Source of the DNA: Fibrobacteria bacterium
GTDB taxonomy: Bacteria; Fibrobacterota; Fibrobacteria; UBA5070
Length of the DNA stretch: 64,000 nucleotides
Direction: 5' to 3'
Assembly (NCBI GenBank): GCA_020633825.1
Contig: JACKCV010000002.1
Span: forward strand, 62,001-126,000
Every line of letters begins with the position of its first letter. Positions within the stretch are counted from its first letter, which is position 1. Under the pieces are notes generated by a model. It was not told the DNA's origin. It saw nothing but the letters and a program-made list of their open reading frames with translations, and did no database searches. This document shows, piece after piece, positions 1-10,240 of this stretch. The translations under genes were made by a program, and so were the position numbers.

Positions 1-2
1 TC

Positions 3-1121
3 GCTCCCGAGGTTCCCAACCTTCTCGTCCTCGACGAGGCGAGGATCCGGCAGGTCCTGCTGAACCTGGTGGGAAACGCGCTGAAGTTCACCTCGCAGGG
101 AACCGTGACCCTGGAGGTCCTCGTCGAGAAGCGGACTCCCATCGATGTCGATCTGGTGTTTCGGGTCGAGGATACCGGAATCGGGATCCCGCCGGGGCAG
201 ATGGAGGGCATCTTCGATGCTTTCCGTCAGCAGCCCGGTCAGAGCCAGCGCGCCTTCGGGGGGACCGGTCTGGGGTTGGCCATCAGCCGACGCCTGGTGG
301 AGATGATGGGGGGGAGGCTGTCCGTGGAGAGCGAGGTGGGAAAGGGCAGCCGATTCCTGGTCTCCCTCGAAACGGTGGCGGTGGCTTCCGGTCCCGACGA
401 GACGTCTTCGTTCGATTCCATCGAAGCGCCGCCTTCCAGCCTGGGACCGGTGCTCGTCGTCGACGACTACGAATTCAATCGGCATCTGGTCCGGGAGATC
501 CTCGCAGCGAAAGGGTTCGATGTGGTGGAGGCCGTGGACGGGAACGACGCCTTGGAAAAGGCGAATTCCTTCCAGCCCTGCCTCGTGCTCATGGATGTGC
601 GGATGCCGGTGATGGACGGGATCGAGGCCTGCAAACGATTGAGGTCCGACGATTCCACCCGCAGGATCCCGATCGTGGCGCTCACCGCCTCCGTCTCCAC
701 CCCGGAGGTCGCGGCGATCCGCGCGGCCGGATTCGATGGCCTCGTCCCCAAGCCGGTCGCGATCAACGGCCTCCTCGCGGAACTGGCTCGGCACCTCGGA
801 TCCTTCCCCGAAGGGGACGCGGCGGTCGTCCCCGAGGAGGATCCCGAGGTGGAGGTGCTCGACGGGGAAGGACTCCTGCGATGGCTGCGCGGAGGCTTCC
901 TGGATCGTTTCGAGGAACAATCCCGGCGGATCGAGTTCGATCGGTTGCGCGGGGCGCAGATCGAGTTGTCGGAGGCGGCCGGGCGGTTCGGGGCCGATCG
1001 GCTCGCATCGCTGTCGCGCCGGCTGGGTCGCGCGATCGAGGAGGTCGATGTGGTCGAAATCCGTCGTGTCTGGTCCGGGCTCGAAGCCCTGGCTTCCCGA
1101 ATGGAAAGGAGGGTGGCATGA
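3..1121 (+). CDS. Hybrid sensor histidine kinase, 3' part (5' end outside window)
   Basis: The reading frame is open from the left edge, so the gene begins outside the window. The visible part starts in the HATPase_c domain: an N-box (LLNLVGNALKFT), then G1 (DTGIGI) and G2 (GGTGLGL) ATP-lid motifs. A receiver domain follows (VLVVDD acidic pair, phospho-acceptor Asp in LMDVRMP, switch Thr in ALTAS, Lys in PKP). The last ~110 residues are charged and helical and match no domain I recognise. The missing 5' part should carry the sensor region and the His-containing dimerisation domain. The next gene starts inside its stop codon (ATGA), so kinase and response regulator are probably made together. 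Family assignment is secure; the stimulus is unknown. Confidence 0.93.
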   Translation, partial: APEVPNLLVLDEARIRQVLLNLVGNALKFTSQGTVTLEVLVEKRTPIDVDLVFRVEDTGIGIPPGQMEGIFDAFRQQPGQSQRAFGGTGLGLAISRRLVEMMGGRLSVESEVGKGSRFLVSLETVAVASGPDETSSFDSIEAPPSSLGPVLVVDDYEFNRHLVREILAAKGFDVVEAVDGNDALEKANSFQPCLVLMDVRMPVMDGIEACKRLRSDDSTRRIPIVALTASVSTPEVAAIRAAGFDGLVPKPVAINGLLAELARHLGSFPEGDAAVVPEEDPEVEVLDGEGLLRWLRGGFLDRFEEQSRRIEFDRLRGAQIELSEAAGRFGADRLASLSRRLGRAIEEVDVVEIRRVWSGLEALASRMERRVA

Positions 1122-1750
1122 ATTCCAAGGGGGCGATCCTGATCGTCGACGACAATCCCCGCAACATCCAGGTTCTGGGAAGCATGCTGCGGGAGAACGG
1201 CTATTCCATCTCGGCGGTCCTCAACGGTCCGGACGCCCTCTCCATCCTCCGAGGAGTCGAGGTGGATCTGGTGCTGCTCGACGTGATGATGCCGGGCATG
1301 TCGGGTCTGGAAGTGTGCCGGGAGATGAAGTCGACCCCCTCCCTGGCCGAAATTCCCGTGATCTTCCTCACGGCGCTGTCGGATGCCGAGGACGTCCTGC
1401 GCGGGTTCGAGGCGGGCGGGGTCGACTACGTGACGAAACCTTTCCGCGCCGCCGAGCTGCTCGCGCGGGTGAAGGTCCATGTCTCCCTGCGCCAGGCCCG
1501 CCGGGAGATCTTCAGCCTGCAGGAGATCCTTCCCATCTGCTCCTCCTGCAAGAACATCCGCAACGACGACGGATATTGGATCCAGGTGGAGAGCTACCTC
1601 TCGGAGAGGTCGGACCTGCGGTTCTCCCACGGAATCTGTCCCAAGTGCATGGAGGAGCTCTATCCGGGCGCCACGGAACGGATCGCCGCGAGGCATGCCG
1701 CGCAGAAGCGGAATCCACCTCCTGCCGATCCCGAAACCGGAGGTGGGTGA
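1118..1750 (+). CDS. Response regulator with cysteine-rich C-terminal tail
   Basis: A 210-residue protein. Residues 1-~125 form a receiver domain (ILIVDDN, phospho-acceptor Asp in VLLDVMMPG, Thr in FLTALS, Lys in VTKPF). The tail has no DNA-binding or enzymatic output domain. It carries the motif LPICSSCKNIRNDDGYW, then a Glu-rich helix and FSHGICPKC, giving two CxxC pairs that could bind a metal. I recall this tail from many receiver proteins of unknown output. The ATG at 1118 overlaps the kinase stop by four bases and has a strong ribosome site (AAAGGAGGG at 1105-1113). It is the likely partner of the upstream hybrid kinase. Confidence 0.92.
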   Translation: MNSKGAILIVDDNPRNIQVLGSMLRENGYSISAVLNGPDALSILRGVEVDLVLLDVMMPGMSGLEVCREMKSTPSLAEIPVIFLTALSDAEDVLRGFEAGGVDYVTKPFRAAELLARVKVHVSLRQARREIFSLQEILPICSSCKNIRNDDGYWIQVESYLSERSDLRFSHGICPKCMEELYPGATERIAARHAAQKRNPPPADPETGGG

Positions 1751-1804
1751 TCGCAGCCCGGGTCGTGCGCCGTGGGGCGAGAGGCCTGGAGAAGGAGGGT
1801 GGAT

Positions 1805-2422
1805 TCAGAGGATCGGAGGCGGAGGTGGCGTGGCGGGGACGGATGGTCCAGGCGGCATGATTCCGCGCTGTTGGAGCATGCGGCGCGCCGCTTCGTCCAG
1901 GACCTCGATCAGCTTCCGGGATGCATCGGGCTCGCCGGCGATCTCCAGGACCATCGCCGCCGCCTGACCGGAGGAAAACCGGCCGTTCTCCGTTGCCTGT
2001 CGGAGTCGCCATGCCTGCAGGGAGGCTTCGGGAAGTCGACGGACCTCCAAGGCGGGGTTCCGACGCAGGACATTGGCGATCCGGGCGGCCTGGGCCCAGG
2101 TTCCGTCCGGGATGACCACGGTTCCCCTCTCCAGATCCGCTGGCGCGAGGACCGAGGCCTCGGGGAACGGGTAGAGGAGCACGCAGGGCCCTCGGGGGAG
2201 ATCCGGAGCCGTGCGTTCCCAGCGACGGATCTCCGTGTTGCCCAGGAGACGGACCGTCAAGCGCGTCGAATTCGTCGGCTTCCTCTCTTCCTGGGGGTGT
2301 TGCAGGAACAGGATGGCCGGCCGGGCCTGGAATCTTGGAAGCTGCGCGCAGATGCATCCGGCAAGGGATATTCCGCAGGTGGGGCAGCGTCCCTGCATGG
2401 TGGATGTCAGAATGCGTCGCAT
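1805..2422 (-). CDS. DTW-domain tRNA-uridine aminocarboxypropyltransferase
   Basis: A 205-residue protein of the DTW family (TapT/TuaA), which transfers the aminocarboxypropyl group of S-adenosylmethionine to a tRNA uridine to make acp3U. The N-terminus has a CxxC...CxC zinc-like cluster (RCPTCG, GCICAQL). The signature DGTWAQAARI lies near residue 115, with LLYP before it. The C-terminal ~25 residues are Pro-rich and probably disordered. A second Met eight codons in (2398) is an equally good start, since relatives often begin close to the first cysteine pair. It is convergent with the response regulator and is probably transcribed alone. Confidence 0.85.
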   Translation of the reverse strand: MRRILTSTMQGRCPTCGISLAGCICAQLPRFQARPAILFLQHPQEERKPTNSTRLTVRLLGNTEIRRWERTAPDLPRGPCVLLYPFPEASVLAPADLERGTVVIPDGTWAQAARIANVLRRNPALEVRRLPEASLQAWRLRQATENGRFSSGQAAAMVLEIAGEPDASRKLIEVLDEAARRMLQQRGIMPPGPSVPATPPPPPIL

Positions 2423-2456
2423 CGTGCGTCGTCCGGAACCGTCCCGGCGGGGGCGA

Positions 2457-2912
2457 TCAGTCCGCGGCGAGGGTGCGTCGGATGACCGAAGCCTGTCCCA
2501 GGTGGTAGCCGAGGTGGACTCCCAGTCGCAGGAGGAACGCTCCCGTGGTCAAGGTCTGTCCCTCGAAGGGAAGGGGGTAGGGAGCCTGGATCTTCTGCTC
2601 GTCGAGGCGGGGAAGGATGGTGTCCACGATGGAACGCGCCTTGCCGAGGTCTTCCAGGATCTCGCCCCGGGTGCCGCTATCCCGGCGGAATTCCAGGTCC
2701 CGGTCGCGGTGGTAGTCGGTTCCTCCCAGCTGGGAGCCGATGAAATGGAGCAGGTTTCCCGCGACGTGGAGGGCGAGATTGCCCGCCGAATTCGGGAATC
2801 CCGGGACCCGTTCCCAGGGGGATGTGTCGTCGGGGAACGCCGCGATCTCGCGGGAAAAGGCATCCAGGTCCCGCAGAAGCAATGCGCGCAGGTGGTCGAT
2901 GATGGCGTTCAT
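2457..2912 (-). CDS. DinB-like four-helix protein
   Basis: A 151-residue protein resembling the DinB/YfiT-like putative metalloenzyme superfamily (DUF1572-like). It is all-helical, with His residues spaced as in the family: NLALHVAGNLLHFIG near residue 48 and LGVHLGYHLGQASVIRR near the end, likely metal ligands. The ATG at 2912 is preceded by GAGAGAGG, so it is preferred over longer in-frame extensions that run through the neighbouring small gene. Members include thiol transferases and many proteins of unknown role; the substrate cannot be told here. Confidence 0.82.
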   Translation of the reverse strand: MNAIIDHLRALLLRDLDAFSREIAAFPDDTSPWERVPGFPNSAGNLALHVAGNLLHFIGSQLGGTDYHRDRDLEFRRDSGTRGEILEDLGKARSIVDTILPRLDEQKIQAPYPLPFEGQTLTTGAFLLRLGVHLGYHLGQASVIRRTLAAD

Positions 2913-2951
2913 GGAGGGACCTCTCTCTGGATCGCGGGGATGCGGACCTTC

Positions 2952-2958
2952 GAAGCTA
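2952..2958 (-). promoter_or_regulatory. Candidate -7/-10 box TAGCTTC
   Basis: TAGCTTC lies about 39 bases upstream of the DinB-like start at 2912, leaving a short leader that contains a ribosome site. It matches the TAnnTT pattern seen before many first genes in this window. No clear -35 element was found. Confidence 0.3.
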
Positions 2959-2986
2959 GTTCCTCCCGGGTGGGGCGCAGGGGGAA

Positions 2987-3193
2987 TCAGGTCCAGCCCG
3001 TGGTCCCGGTGGGAGGACGGACTTCCCGTTCGAAGCACAGCACCACGTTCTCCATGAGTCGATCCATGTGCGACCCGGTATAGCTCCAGCCCTGGCGATG
3101 CATGCGCTCCGCCTCCCGTTCCAGCGCGTCGATGGTATCCTGGCTCGACCATTCGGCATGGAGCTGGAAATGTCTTTCGGACGTCTCCCTCAT
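2987..3193 (-). CDS. Small DUF4177-like protein
   Basis: A 68-residue protein. The central part (EAERMHRQGWSYTGSHMD, then ENVVLCFERE) has the shape of the DUF4177 fold: a helix, a turn with GW, and a strand ending in a FERE-type motif. There is no signal peptide or membrane segment. It lies 74 bases upstream of the DinB-like gene on the same strand and divergent from 3229. The ATG has no Shine-Dalgarno sequence but has TAGAAT eight bases before it, so the message may be leaderless. The family assignment is tentative and no function is known. Confidence 0.6.
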   Translation of the reverse strand: MRETSERHFQLHAEWSSQDTIDALEREAERMHRQGWSYTGSHMDRLMENVVLCFEREVRPPTGTTGWT

Positions 3194-3200
3194 ACGTGGG

Positions 3201-3206
3201 ATTCTA
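3201..3206 (-). promoter_or_regulatory. Candidate leaderless promoter box TAGAAT
   Basis: TAGAAT is followed by seven bases and then the ATG at 3193. No ribosome site lies between them. Transcription would start at or next to the start codon. Confidence 0.4.
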
Positions 3207-3213
3207 CCACATA

Positions 3214-3220
3214 TAGATTG
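3214..3220 (+). promoter_or_regulatory. Candidate promoter box TAGATTG
   Basis: TAGATTG sits in the 35-base divergent gap, 15 bases before the ATG at 3229 counted from its T. AGGA lies between the two and could act as a weak ribosome site. Confidence 0.35.
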
Positions 3221-3228
3221 CAGGAACC

Positions 3229-4341
3229 ATGATCCTTCGCAAGACTATCCTCGCCTTCTCCCTGTTCGTCGGATGGGCCGCCGCCCAGGACGCGCCGGTC
3301 CCCGCCACGATCGTTTCCCTGGTGGACACCACCAATACCGACACGTTGCCGGTTTCCTGGCGGGTGAGGGAAGTGCGCGACCTGCGGAAACTGGGCGCGA
3401 AGGATCCGACTCTCCTGGGCACCTGGTCTCCTCTCCCTTTCGAAGCCCGGACCGCCCTGCGCACCGAACGGACCGTGGCCCGGGAGCTGGAAGTCGTCCT
3501 CGGGAACTGGACGCCCGCTGGAGCGGAGATTCCGGTGCGGATCGAACTGCTCTCGTTCGAGACCTGGAGCGAGCCGGTCCCCGGTCCCGATCCCGTTCAT
3601 GCCAAGGTGAGTCTCCGGGTGGTCTCCCTGGACAGTTCCCGTCCTGGTGCCCTCCTGGTCCCCAAGGCCTTCGGAGATCGCAAACTCGCCGCTCGCTCCT
3701 CGGACCAGGTGGGGATGCTCCTGGAACTGCTGCGCGACGTCCTGTCCCAGGCCAAGCCTCCCTTCGTGAACCTCGGAGACACGACCACCCTGGGCGAGGA
3801 TCCCTCGCCGTGGGCGGATCCCGCGTCCAGTCCGGTCGCGAAGGCCGAGGGCAGGAGGCGGTTGCGCCAGATCGTCGGCGGTCAGGCCATCGTGGCATGG
3901 CGCACGGTGGGAGCGGGGGTGCGATACACCCAGCACCTCGAGCCCGCGAATGCGACGTGGACTCCGGAATACTGGGGGGGATTCCAGTTCCGGGGACCAT
4001 GGACCAACGAGGAGTTCGCGAAGGTGTGGTCCGGGGAGCTGCAGGGGGGCATGGCCTGGAACCGGAGGTTGGACGCGGGGGCGAGCAATTTCCTGGTCGT
4101 CGCCTCGGCGGGCGGGAGCATCGGGATCGAGGGATCCCGTCCCGTCCATGAAGACGGAACGGTGGGGGACCGCAAGACCTTCGCGACCTTCGGCGGAGAA
4201 GGCCGGTTCGGAGTGCGTCGGCACCCGGTCGGAAGCGATGGCCCGATCTGGGGAACCGGTGTCCAACTGTCGATTCGCGTGCCGTCCCGCCTGGGATGGA
4301 TCGACCCCGCCGCCTTCCTGGAGGTCGGCTGGGGATTCTGA
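3229..4341 (+). CDS. Secreted protein of unknown function
   Basis: A 370-residue protein with a clear signal peptide (MILRKTILAFSLFVGWAAAQ, cleavage after AAA/Q). The mature part is rich in short beta-type stretches and Trp. The last ~150 residues look like an outer-membrane or surface beta structure: alternating hydrophobic and polar residues, GAGVRYT, GGFQFRGPW, and a terminal EVGWGF ending in Phe, as barrel proteins often do. I do not recognise the family. It is divergent from the DUF4177-like gene and convergent with the next secreted gene. Confidence 0.8.
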   Translation: MILRKTILAFSLFVGWAAAQDAPVPATIVSLVDTTNTDTLPVSWRVREVRDLRKLGAKDPTLLGTWSPLPFEARTALRTERTVARELEVVLGNWTPAGAEIPVRIELLSFETWSEPVPGPDPVHAKVSLRVVSLDSSRPGALLVPKAFGDRKLAARSSDQVGMLLELLRDVLSQAKPPFVNLGDTTTLGEDPSPWADPASSPVAKAEGRRRLRQIVGGQAIVAWRTVGAGVRYTQHLEPANATWTPEYWGGFQFRGPWTNEEFAKVWSGELQGGMAWNRRLDAGASNFLVVASAGGSIGIEGSRPVHEDGTVGDRKTFATFGGEGRFGVRRHPVGSDGPIWGTGVQLSIRVPSRLGWIDPAAFLEVGWGF

Positions 4342-4413
4342 ACCGGCTCCATCCGGTCGGACGATGCCGACCAGGATCGGGGGACCTCCCGCGATCCGCG
4401 GTTGGAAGGCGAA

Positions 4414-5841
4414 TCAGGGAACGAGGGAGAGCGTGAGGATTCCCGATCTTCCGGACACCTGGACGAATGCCGCCGGGGGCCGCGCCAGCGATCCGAGATG
4501 GTGCCTTCCCTCGGGGAAGGGCTCCCAGGGAGACAGAATCCGGCCGTGCGCGGAAATTGTCCGGATCGAGGATGGCTCCTCGAGGCGGATGGACATGCCC
4601 GAGGGGGTCCGGAACAGGCTGGCCGCCGGTGCCGCGAAGCCCCGGGCACGGTCGGGGACGGCCGATGGAGGGGCCACCAGGGCCAGGAGCGTCTGTCGAT
4701 GGATCGGAGTGGAGGGGTCGAGCCAGACGGTGTCGCCGGTGATCCGCCAGGCCAGGCGACGATCTCGCCCCATGCAGTAGTCGTGGATGGGGGCCAGCGA
4801 GGCGAGGATCGCCTCGGTGTTCGAGGAGTCCGCCAGGATCAGCCAGCGATCCTTCTGGAAGAGGGAGTCCACGAAGGGATTGCCGTCGGCGTCGGCCCGG
4901 AAGGTGCCGTCCAGCCGCAAGGTGGATCCGATTTTCAGGAGGGTGTCGATCTGGCGCCGGGTGGTCGTCTCCTGGATCTTGAGATCGGGGTTGACGGTGC
5001 GGTCGTACACGTAGCTCGCCGCGCCGGTGGGGACTTCCCAGTAGTCGTCGACGATCTGGATCTCGTTGGGCCCCCCGGGAGCGGATGTGCCCGACTTCCA
5101 GGTCCCGACCAGTCCCATGGGGAGTGCCTCGACATGGATCCAATTTCCGCGATTGGATTCCCAGGGAAGGACGAAGCCGTGATGGTCTTCCCGCCCCGAA
5201 GTCGTGCGCCAGTAGGGCACCGGGGCGAAGGTCTCGGCGGGTTCGGTGCCTGCGATCTCCAGGGCCATGCGATGGCGCGCCCATTGGTCCTGGAAATCCT
5301 CGACCAGCATCCTGCGCCGGACCGAGTCCTCGACGAACAGGCAGCTGGCGTCCGAAACCACCAAGGACACCGGGAGGGTCCGGGAATTGTCCACATGGGG
5401 GACGTCGAGGAACAGGCTGTCCGCATCCGGCCGGGGAGGCCGGGATACCAGGCTGTCCACCACCAGGGAATGGGTGGAATCCGTGCAGGACTTGCAGATG
5501 GGCACCGGGGCATGGGGGATGCCCTGGATGATCTGCGCGGTCCTCACCTCCATCGAAGTGAGGGAAGCCGATGGGACGAGGGACCAATGGACGTCCATGT
5601 TGGCATGGGCCAGGATGGGACCGGGATCGTCGGAAAGCTTCCCGTTGGTGCGGACCACGATGCTGTCGATCCGAGGCTCCCGGGTGCCGTCCAGTCCTGA
5701 AACTTCCATCTGCAGATAGCTCGAATCGGGAAGGTTCAAGATGGCGAATTTCACTTGGACCGGAAGGGCGCGGGCAACGCCTGCGAGCCCGACGAAGCTG
5801 GCGGCGAGGAGGAGGGGGCGGAGTTTGTTCGCGGTGCGCAT
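4414..5841 (-). CDS. Large secreted protein, possible T9SS-like C-terminal domain
   Basis: Starting at the ATG at 5841 this is a 475-residue protein with a signal peptide (positive MRTANKLR, hydrophobic LLLAASFVGLAG, cleavage near ARA/L). A GGAGG ribosome site lies about a dozen bases upstream. The frame remains open to 5922, but the extension would put 27 charged residues before the signal peptide. The body shows no family I recognise. The last ~55 residues (SIRTISAHGRIL ... GILTLSLVP) follow the layout of type A sorting domains of the type IX secretion system. That reading is inference. It may be displayed on the cell surface. Confidence 0.78.
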   Translation of the reverse strand: MRTANKLRPLLLAASFVGLAGVARALPVQVKFAILNLPDSSYLQMEVSGLDGTREPRIDSIVVRTNGKLSDDPGPILAHANMDVHWSLVPSASLTSMEVRTAQIIQGIPHAPVPICKSCTDSTHSLVVDSLVSRPPRPDADSLFLDVPHVDNSRTLPVSLVVSDASCLFVEDSVRRRMLVEDFQDQWARHRMALEIAGTEPAETFAPVPYWRTTSGREDHHGFVLPWESNRGNWIHVEALPMGLVGTWKSGTSAPGGPNEIQIVDDYWEVPTGAASYVYDRTVNPDLKIQETTTRRQIDTLLKIGSTLRLDGTFRADADGNPFVDSLFQKDRWLILADSSNTEAILASLAPIHDYCMGRDRRLAWRITGDTVWLDPSTPIHRQTLLALVAPPSAVPDRARGFAAPAASLFRTPSGMSIRLEEPSSIRTISAHGRILSPWEPFPEGRHHLGSLARPPAAFVQVSGRSGILTLSLVP

Positions 5842-6015
5842 GAGGGGGATCTGTGCCTCCAGGACGGGTTCTCGGATGCGGGGGCGGGTCCGGTCTTGCA
5901 TGAGCGGCCCGTCGAACCCCACTCGGAAAAGATTCCCATTTTTGCGGGGAGCCGGGGAAAAAGCTCCGTCACGCCCGGGGATTCCGTCCTCGATGCGAGT
6001 ACGGACGTCGCGGTC

Positions 6016-6870
6016 TCAGATGGGGATGCGCCAGAGCAGCACCCACACCACCCCCAGGATGATCCAGAGCTTCATTTCGGTGGAACGTCGGTGCCAACCT
6101 CGGGTGTCGTGGGTGGAGAGACTGATGACACCCGTCCAGGTCATCCCCGCCGTGAGAGCGACGCCGGCCACGTAGGCTCCACCCCAGTTGGGGGTGGAGG
6201 ACAGGATGCGGTAGACCACGAAGTAGATGGTGAAGGCCAGGGGGACCCAGGCGACCATGGCGGAGCTTCGTTCGCCGAAGAGGATGGGATAGGTGCGGGC
6301 GCCCATGGCACGGTCCCCCTCGACATCCTCGATGTCCTTGTAGAGTTCGCGGACCAGGGTGAGCGAGAAGGCGCAGACCATCAGGACCACGACCTGGCGG
6401 TTCCATTCCTTGCCAGCCTGGGCTCCGAAGGCCACGGTGGTCGCGCAGATGGCGGCGACGGTGGCGTTGCCGACCAGGGGCAACGACTTCAGGTCGCGGT
6501 CGTACAGGAACAGGGCGGTCGACACGGCGATGGCGATGATCAAGGCGTCGACGTAGGCCGCGGCCGCGGCCATCAATCCCAGGACCAGACACCATCCGGC
6601 GATCCGCAGGGCCAGGATCTGGGAAATATCCCCCCTCGGGAGCACCCGGTCGGGGCGGTTCACGCGATCGGCGGGAAGGTCGCAGACATCGTTGTAGCCG
6701 TTGCCGAAGGCGGCGATGAGCAGCGCCGCGGCGGCCAGGAGCCAGGGTTTGTCCCGTTGGAAGGAGGCGCCAGCCGCCCACGAACCGGCAAGGGAAGTGG
6801 TCGCGGCGACCAGGCAGTTTCCGAAGCGGACGAATCGCAGGCACGCGCGGAGTTTCTGGACGAGGTTCAC
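6016..6870 (-). CDS. UbiA-family membrane prenyltransferase
   Basis: A 284-residue protein with about eight or nine membrane helices. The first Asp-rich motif is NGYNDVCDLPADRVNRPDR (about residues 57-75) and the second is YKDIEDVEGD (near residue 177). Both bind the Mg-diphosphate of the prenyl donor in UbiA enzymes. The variant with NRPDRVLPRG resembles the digeranylgeranylglyceryl-phosphate synthase/chlorophyll synthase branch more than UbiA or MenA. The aromatic or glycerol acceptor cannot be told. The start is GTG without a ribosome site; TACCTTTC lies seven bases upstream. It is divergent from the ABC-F gene. Confidence 0.9.
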   Translation of the reverse strand: MNLVQKLRACLRFVRFGNCLVAATTSLAGSWAAGASFQRDKPWLLAAAALLIAAFGNGYNDVCDLPADRVNRPDRVLPRGDISQILALRIAGWCLVLGLMAAAAAYVDALIIAIAVSTALFLYDRDLKSLPLVGNATVAAICATTVAFGAQAGKEWNRQVVVLMVCAFSLTLVRELYKDIEDVEGDRAMGARTYPILFGERSSAMVAWVPLAFTIYFVVYRILSSTPNWGGAYVAGVALTAGMTWTGVISLSTHDTRGWHRRSTEMKLWIILGVVWVLLWRIPI

Positions 6871-6876
6871 GGAGGG

Positions 6877-6884
6877 GAAAGGTA
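6877..6884 (-). promoter_or_regulatory. Candidate leaderless promoter box TACCTTTC
   Basis: TACCTTTC ends seven bases before the UbiA-family GTG at 6870. The same eight bases precede the divergent ABC-F gene. AGGAG overlaps its upstream side but is too far from the start codon to be its ribosome site. Confidence 0.45.
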
Positions 6885-6988
6885 CTCCTCCACGCTCCCC
6901 GTGCCCTCGGGGGGAAAAAATGGCTCGACCCGGGCGTTCGAACTTTTCGGATCGATCTTGCGAACCTGTCGCGCCATCCTGCAGGACC

Positions 6989-6996
6989 TACCTTTC
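6989..6996 (+). promoter_or_regulatory. Candidate leaderless promoter box TACCTTTC
   Basis: TACCTTTC lies 17 bases before the ABC-F ATG at 7006 counted from its T, and no Shine-Dalgarno sequence intervenes. It is identical to the box of the divergent UbiA-family gene. Confidence 0.45.
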
Positions 6997-7005
6997 CCGC
7001 CGCAC

Positions 7006-9021
<2,016 letters not shown>

Positions 9022-9035
9022 AGGAAGGTGATCGG

Positions 9036-9062
9036 ACCCTCCACATCGCGGGACGGGAGGGT
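9036..9062 (+). terminator. Possible hairpin after the ABC-F gene
   Basis: ACCCTCC (9036-9042) pairs with GGAGGGT (9056-9062) across a 13-base loop, 15 bases past the ABC-F stop. No T-run follows, so termination is only possible. It lies between ABC-F and rsgA. Confidence 0.25.
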
Positions 9063-9136
9063 ACATTCCCCCTCCATGGACCAGGTCGCCAATCCATGAG
9101 GGGAAATCCCTCCTCGCCTTTGCCGGGGGAGTCCGC

Positions 9137-10240
9137 GTGAGCGCACCCGAGGAAGACCTGGATGGCCGGTCGGGTGGACGTCGTCAATCGCGCGCGCGTC
9201 GCGTCGATGCGGCGGTGATGTGGCGCGAAGGGTTTTCCGAGGAGCCCCATTCCGGAGTCAAGCGGCGGCGCGACCTACGTGGCACGGGAGCCAAGGTCCG
9301 GGTCGACAAGCTGCCCGACACCGTCGGAGCCTTGCGGGAAGGCCTGGTGGTTTCCGTCTCCCGGCGCACGGCCGAGGTCGAATTCCTCGACGAACCCGAT
9401 CTGGGAGCCGTCGTGGATGTCGCCTATTCCCCGCGCCTGGAGTTGGGCAAGGAATCCCTGGTCGCGGTGGGCGATCGCGTCGATGTCCACGGCCTGCCCG
9501 GTTCGGGTTGGTTGCTGACGAAGGTCCACGAGCGCCGCACCCGTCTCTCCCGACCTGGACCGGATGCGCGCGACCATCTCGACATCGTGGTCGCGGCCAA
9601 CATCGAGGTTCTGGTCATCGTCGTCTCCGCCGACAAACCCCGATTCCACCCCCGGTTCGTCGATCGGTTCCTGGTGACGGCGCAGCTGGGAGGGGTCCGG
9701 ACCGTACTGTTCCTGAACAAGTGCGATCTCCTCCCCCCCGAGGAGCGGCCGGATCTCTCGACCTACGAACGTCTGGGCGTCCAGGTGGTGCGCGGATCGG
9801 CCTCGGCAGGAACGGGGATCGAAGAACTCCGACAGGTCGTCTCGGGGAAGTGGTCGGCTTTCGCGGGGAATTCGGGGGTCGGCAAATCCACCCTCATCGC
9901 ATCACTTTGCCCGGGACAGCAGATCGCCACGGGCGAAGTGAGGTCGAAGGATGGTCGGGGACGCCACACGACCACCCGGGCCAAGGTGTACCCCCTACCC
10001 GATGGTGGCCGGATCGTGGACACCCCCGGGATCCGCGAACTGGCCTTGCATCGTCTGACCCCCTCCGAGGTGGGGCTGTACTTCACGGAATTCGAGCCCC
10101 TGTTCGGAACCTGCCGTTTCAACGACTGCATGCATACCCACGAGCCGGGTTGCGCGGTCCGCTCGGCGGTGGCCGCCGGCACCATCCATCCCGACCGCTA
10201 CGCGTCCTACGTGCGGATCCTGGAGACCCTGAATCGATGA
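9137..10240 (+). CDS. rsgA: Ribosome small subunit-dependent GTPase A
   Basis: A 367-residue RsgA (YjeQ), the circularly permuted GTPase that checks late 30S subunit assembly. An OB-fold domain (residues ~70-135) precedes the permuted G domain: NKCD (G4) near 195, P-loop GNSGVGKSTL near 247, DTPG (G3) near 295. The C-terminal zinc motif CRFNDCMHTHEPGC is complete. A ~60-residue basic N-terminal extension is present, longer than usual. Start is GTG with GGGGGAG just upstream. It overlaps the next gene by four bases (ATGA). Confidence 0.96.
   Translation: MSAPEEDLDGRSGGRRQSRARRVDAAVMWREGFSEEPHSGVKRRRDLRGTGAKVRVDKLPDTVGALREGLVVSVSRRTAEVEFLDEPDLGAVVDVAYSPRLELGKESLVAVGDRVDVHGLPGSGWLLTKVHERRTRLSRPGPDARDHLDIVVAANIEVLVIVVSADKPRFHPRFVDRFLVTAQLGGVRTVLFLNKCDLLPPEERPDLSTYERLGVQVVRGSASAGTGIEELRQVVSGKWSAFAGNSGVGKSTLIASLCPGQQIATGEVRSKDGRGRHTTTRAKVYPLPDGGRIVDTPGIRELALHRLTPSEVGLYFTEFEPLFGTCRFNDCMHTHEPGCAVRSAVAAGTIHPDRYASYVRILETLNR

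Noticed and set aside
3245..5587. A 780-codon minus-strand open frame
   Set aside because: It overlaps the secreted genes at 3229 and 4414 out of frame and is Arg/Pro-rich without family likeness.
5842..5922. Earlier start for the secreted protein at 5841
   Set aside because: It would add 27 charged residues ahead of a good signal peptide.
5755..7005. A long plus-strand open frame leading into the ABC-F gene
   Set aside because: It runs antisense to the UbiA-family gene and has low-complexity content; the ABC-F family start and promoter box at 6989 fix the true start at 7006.
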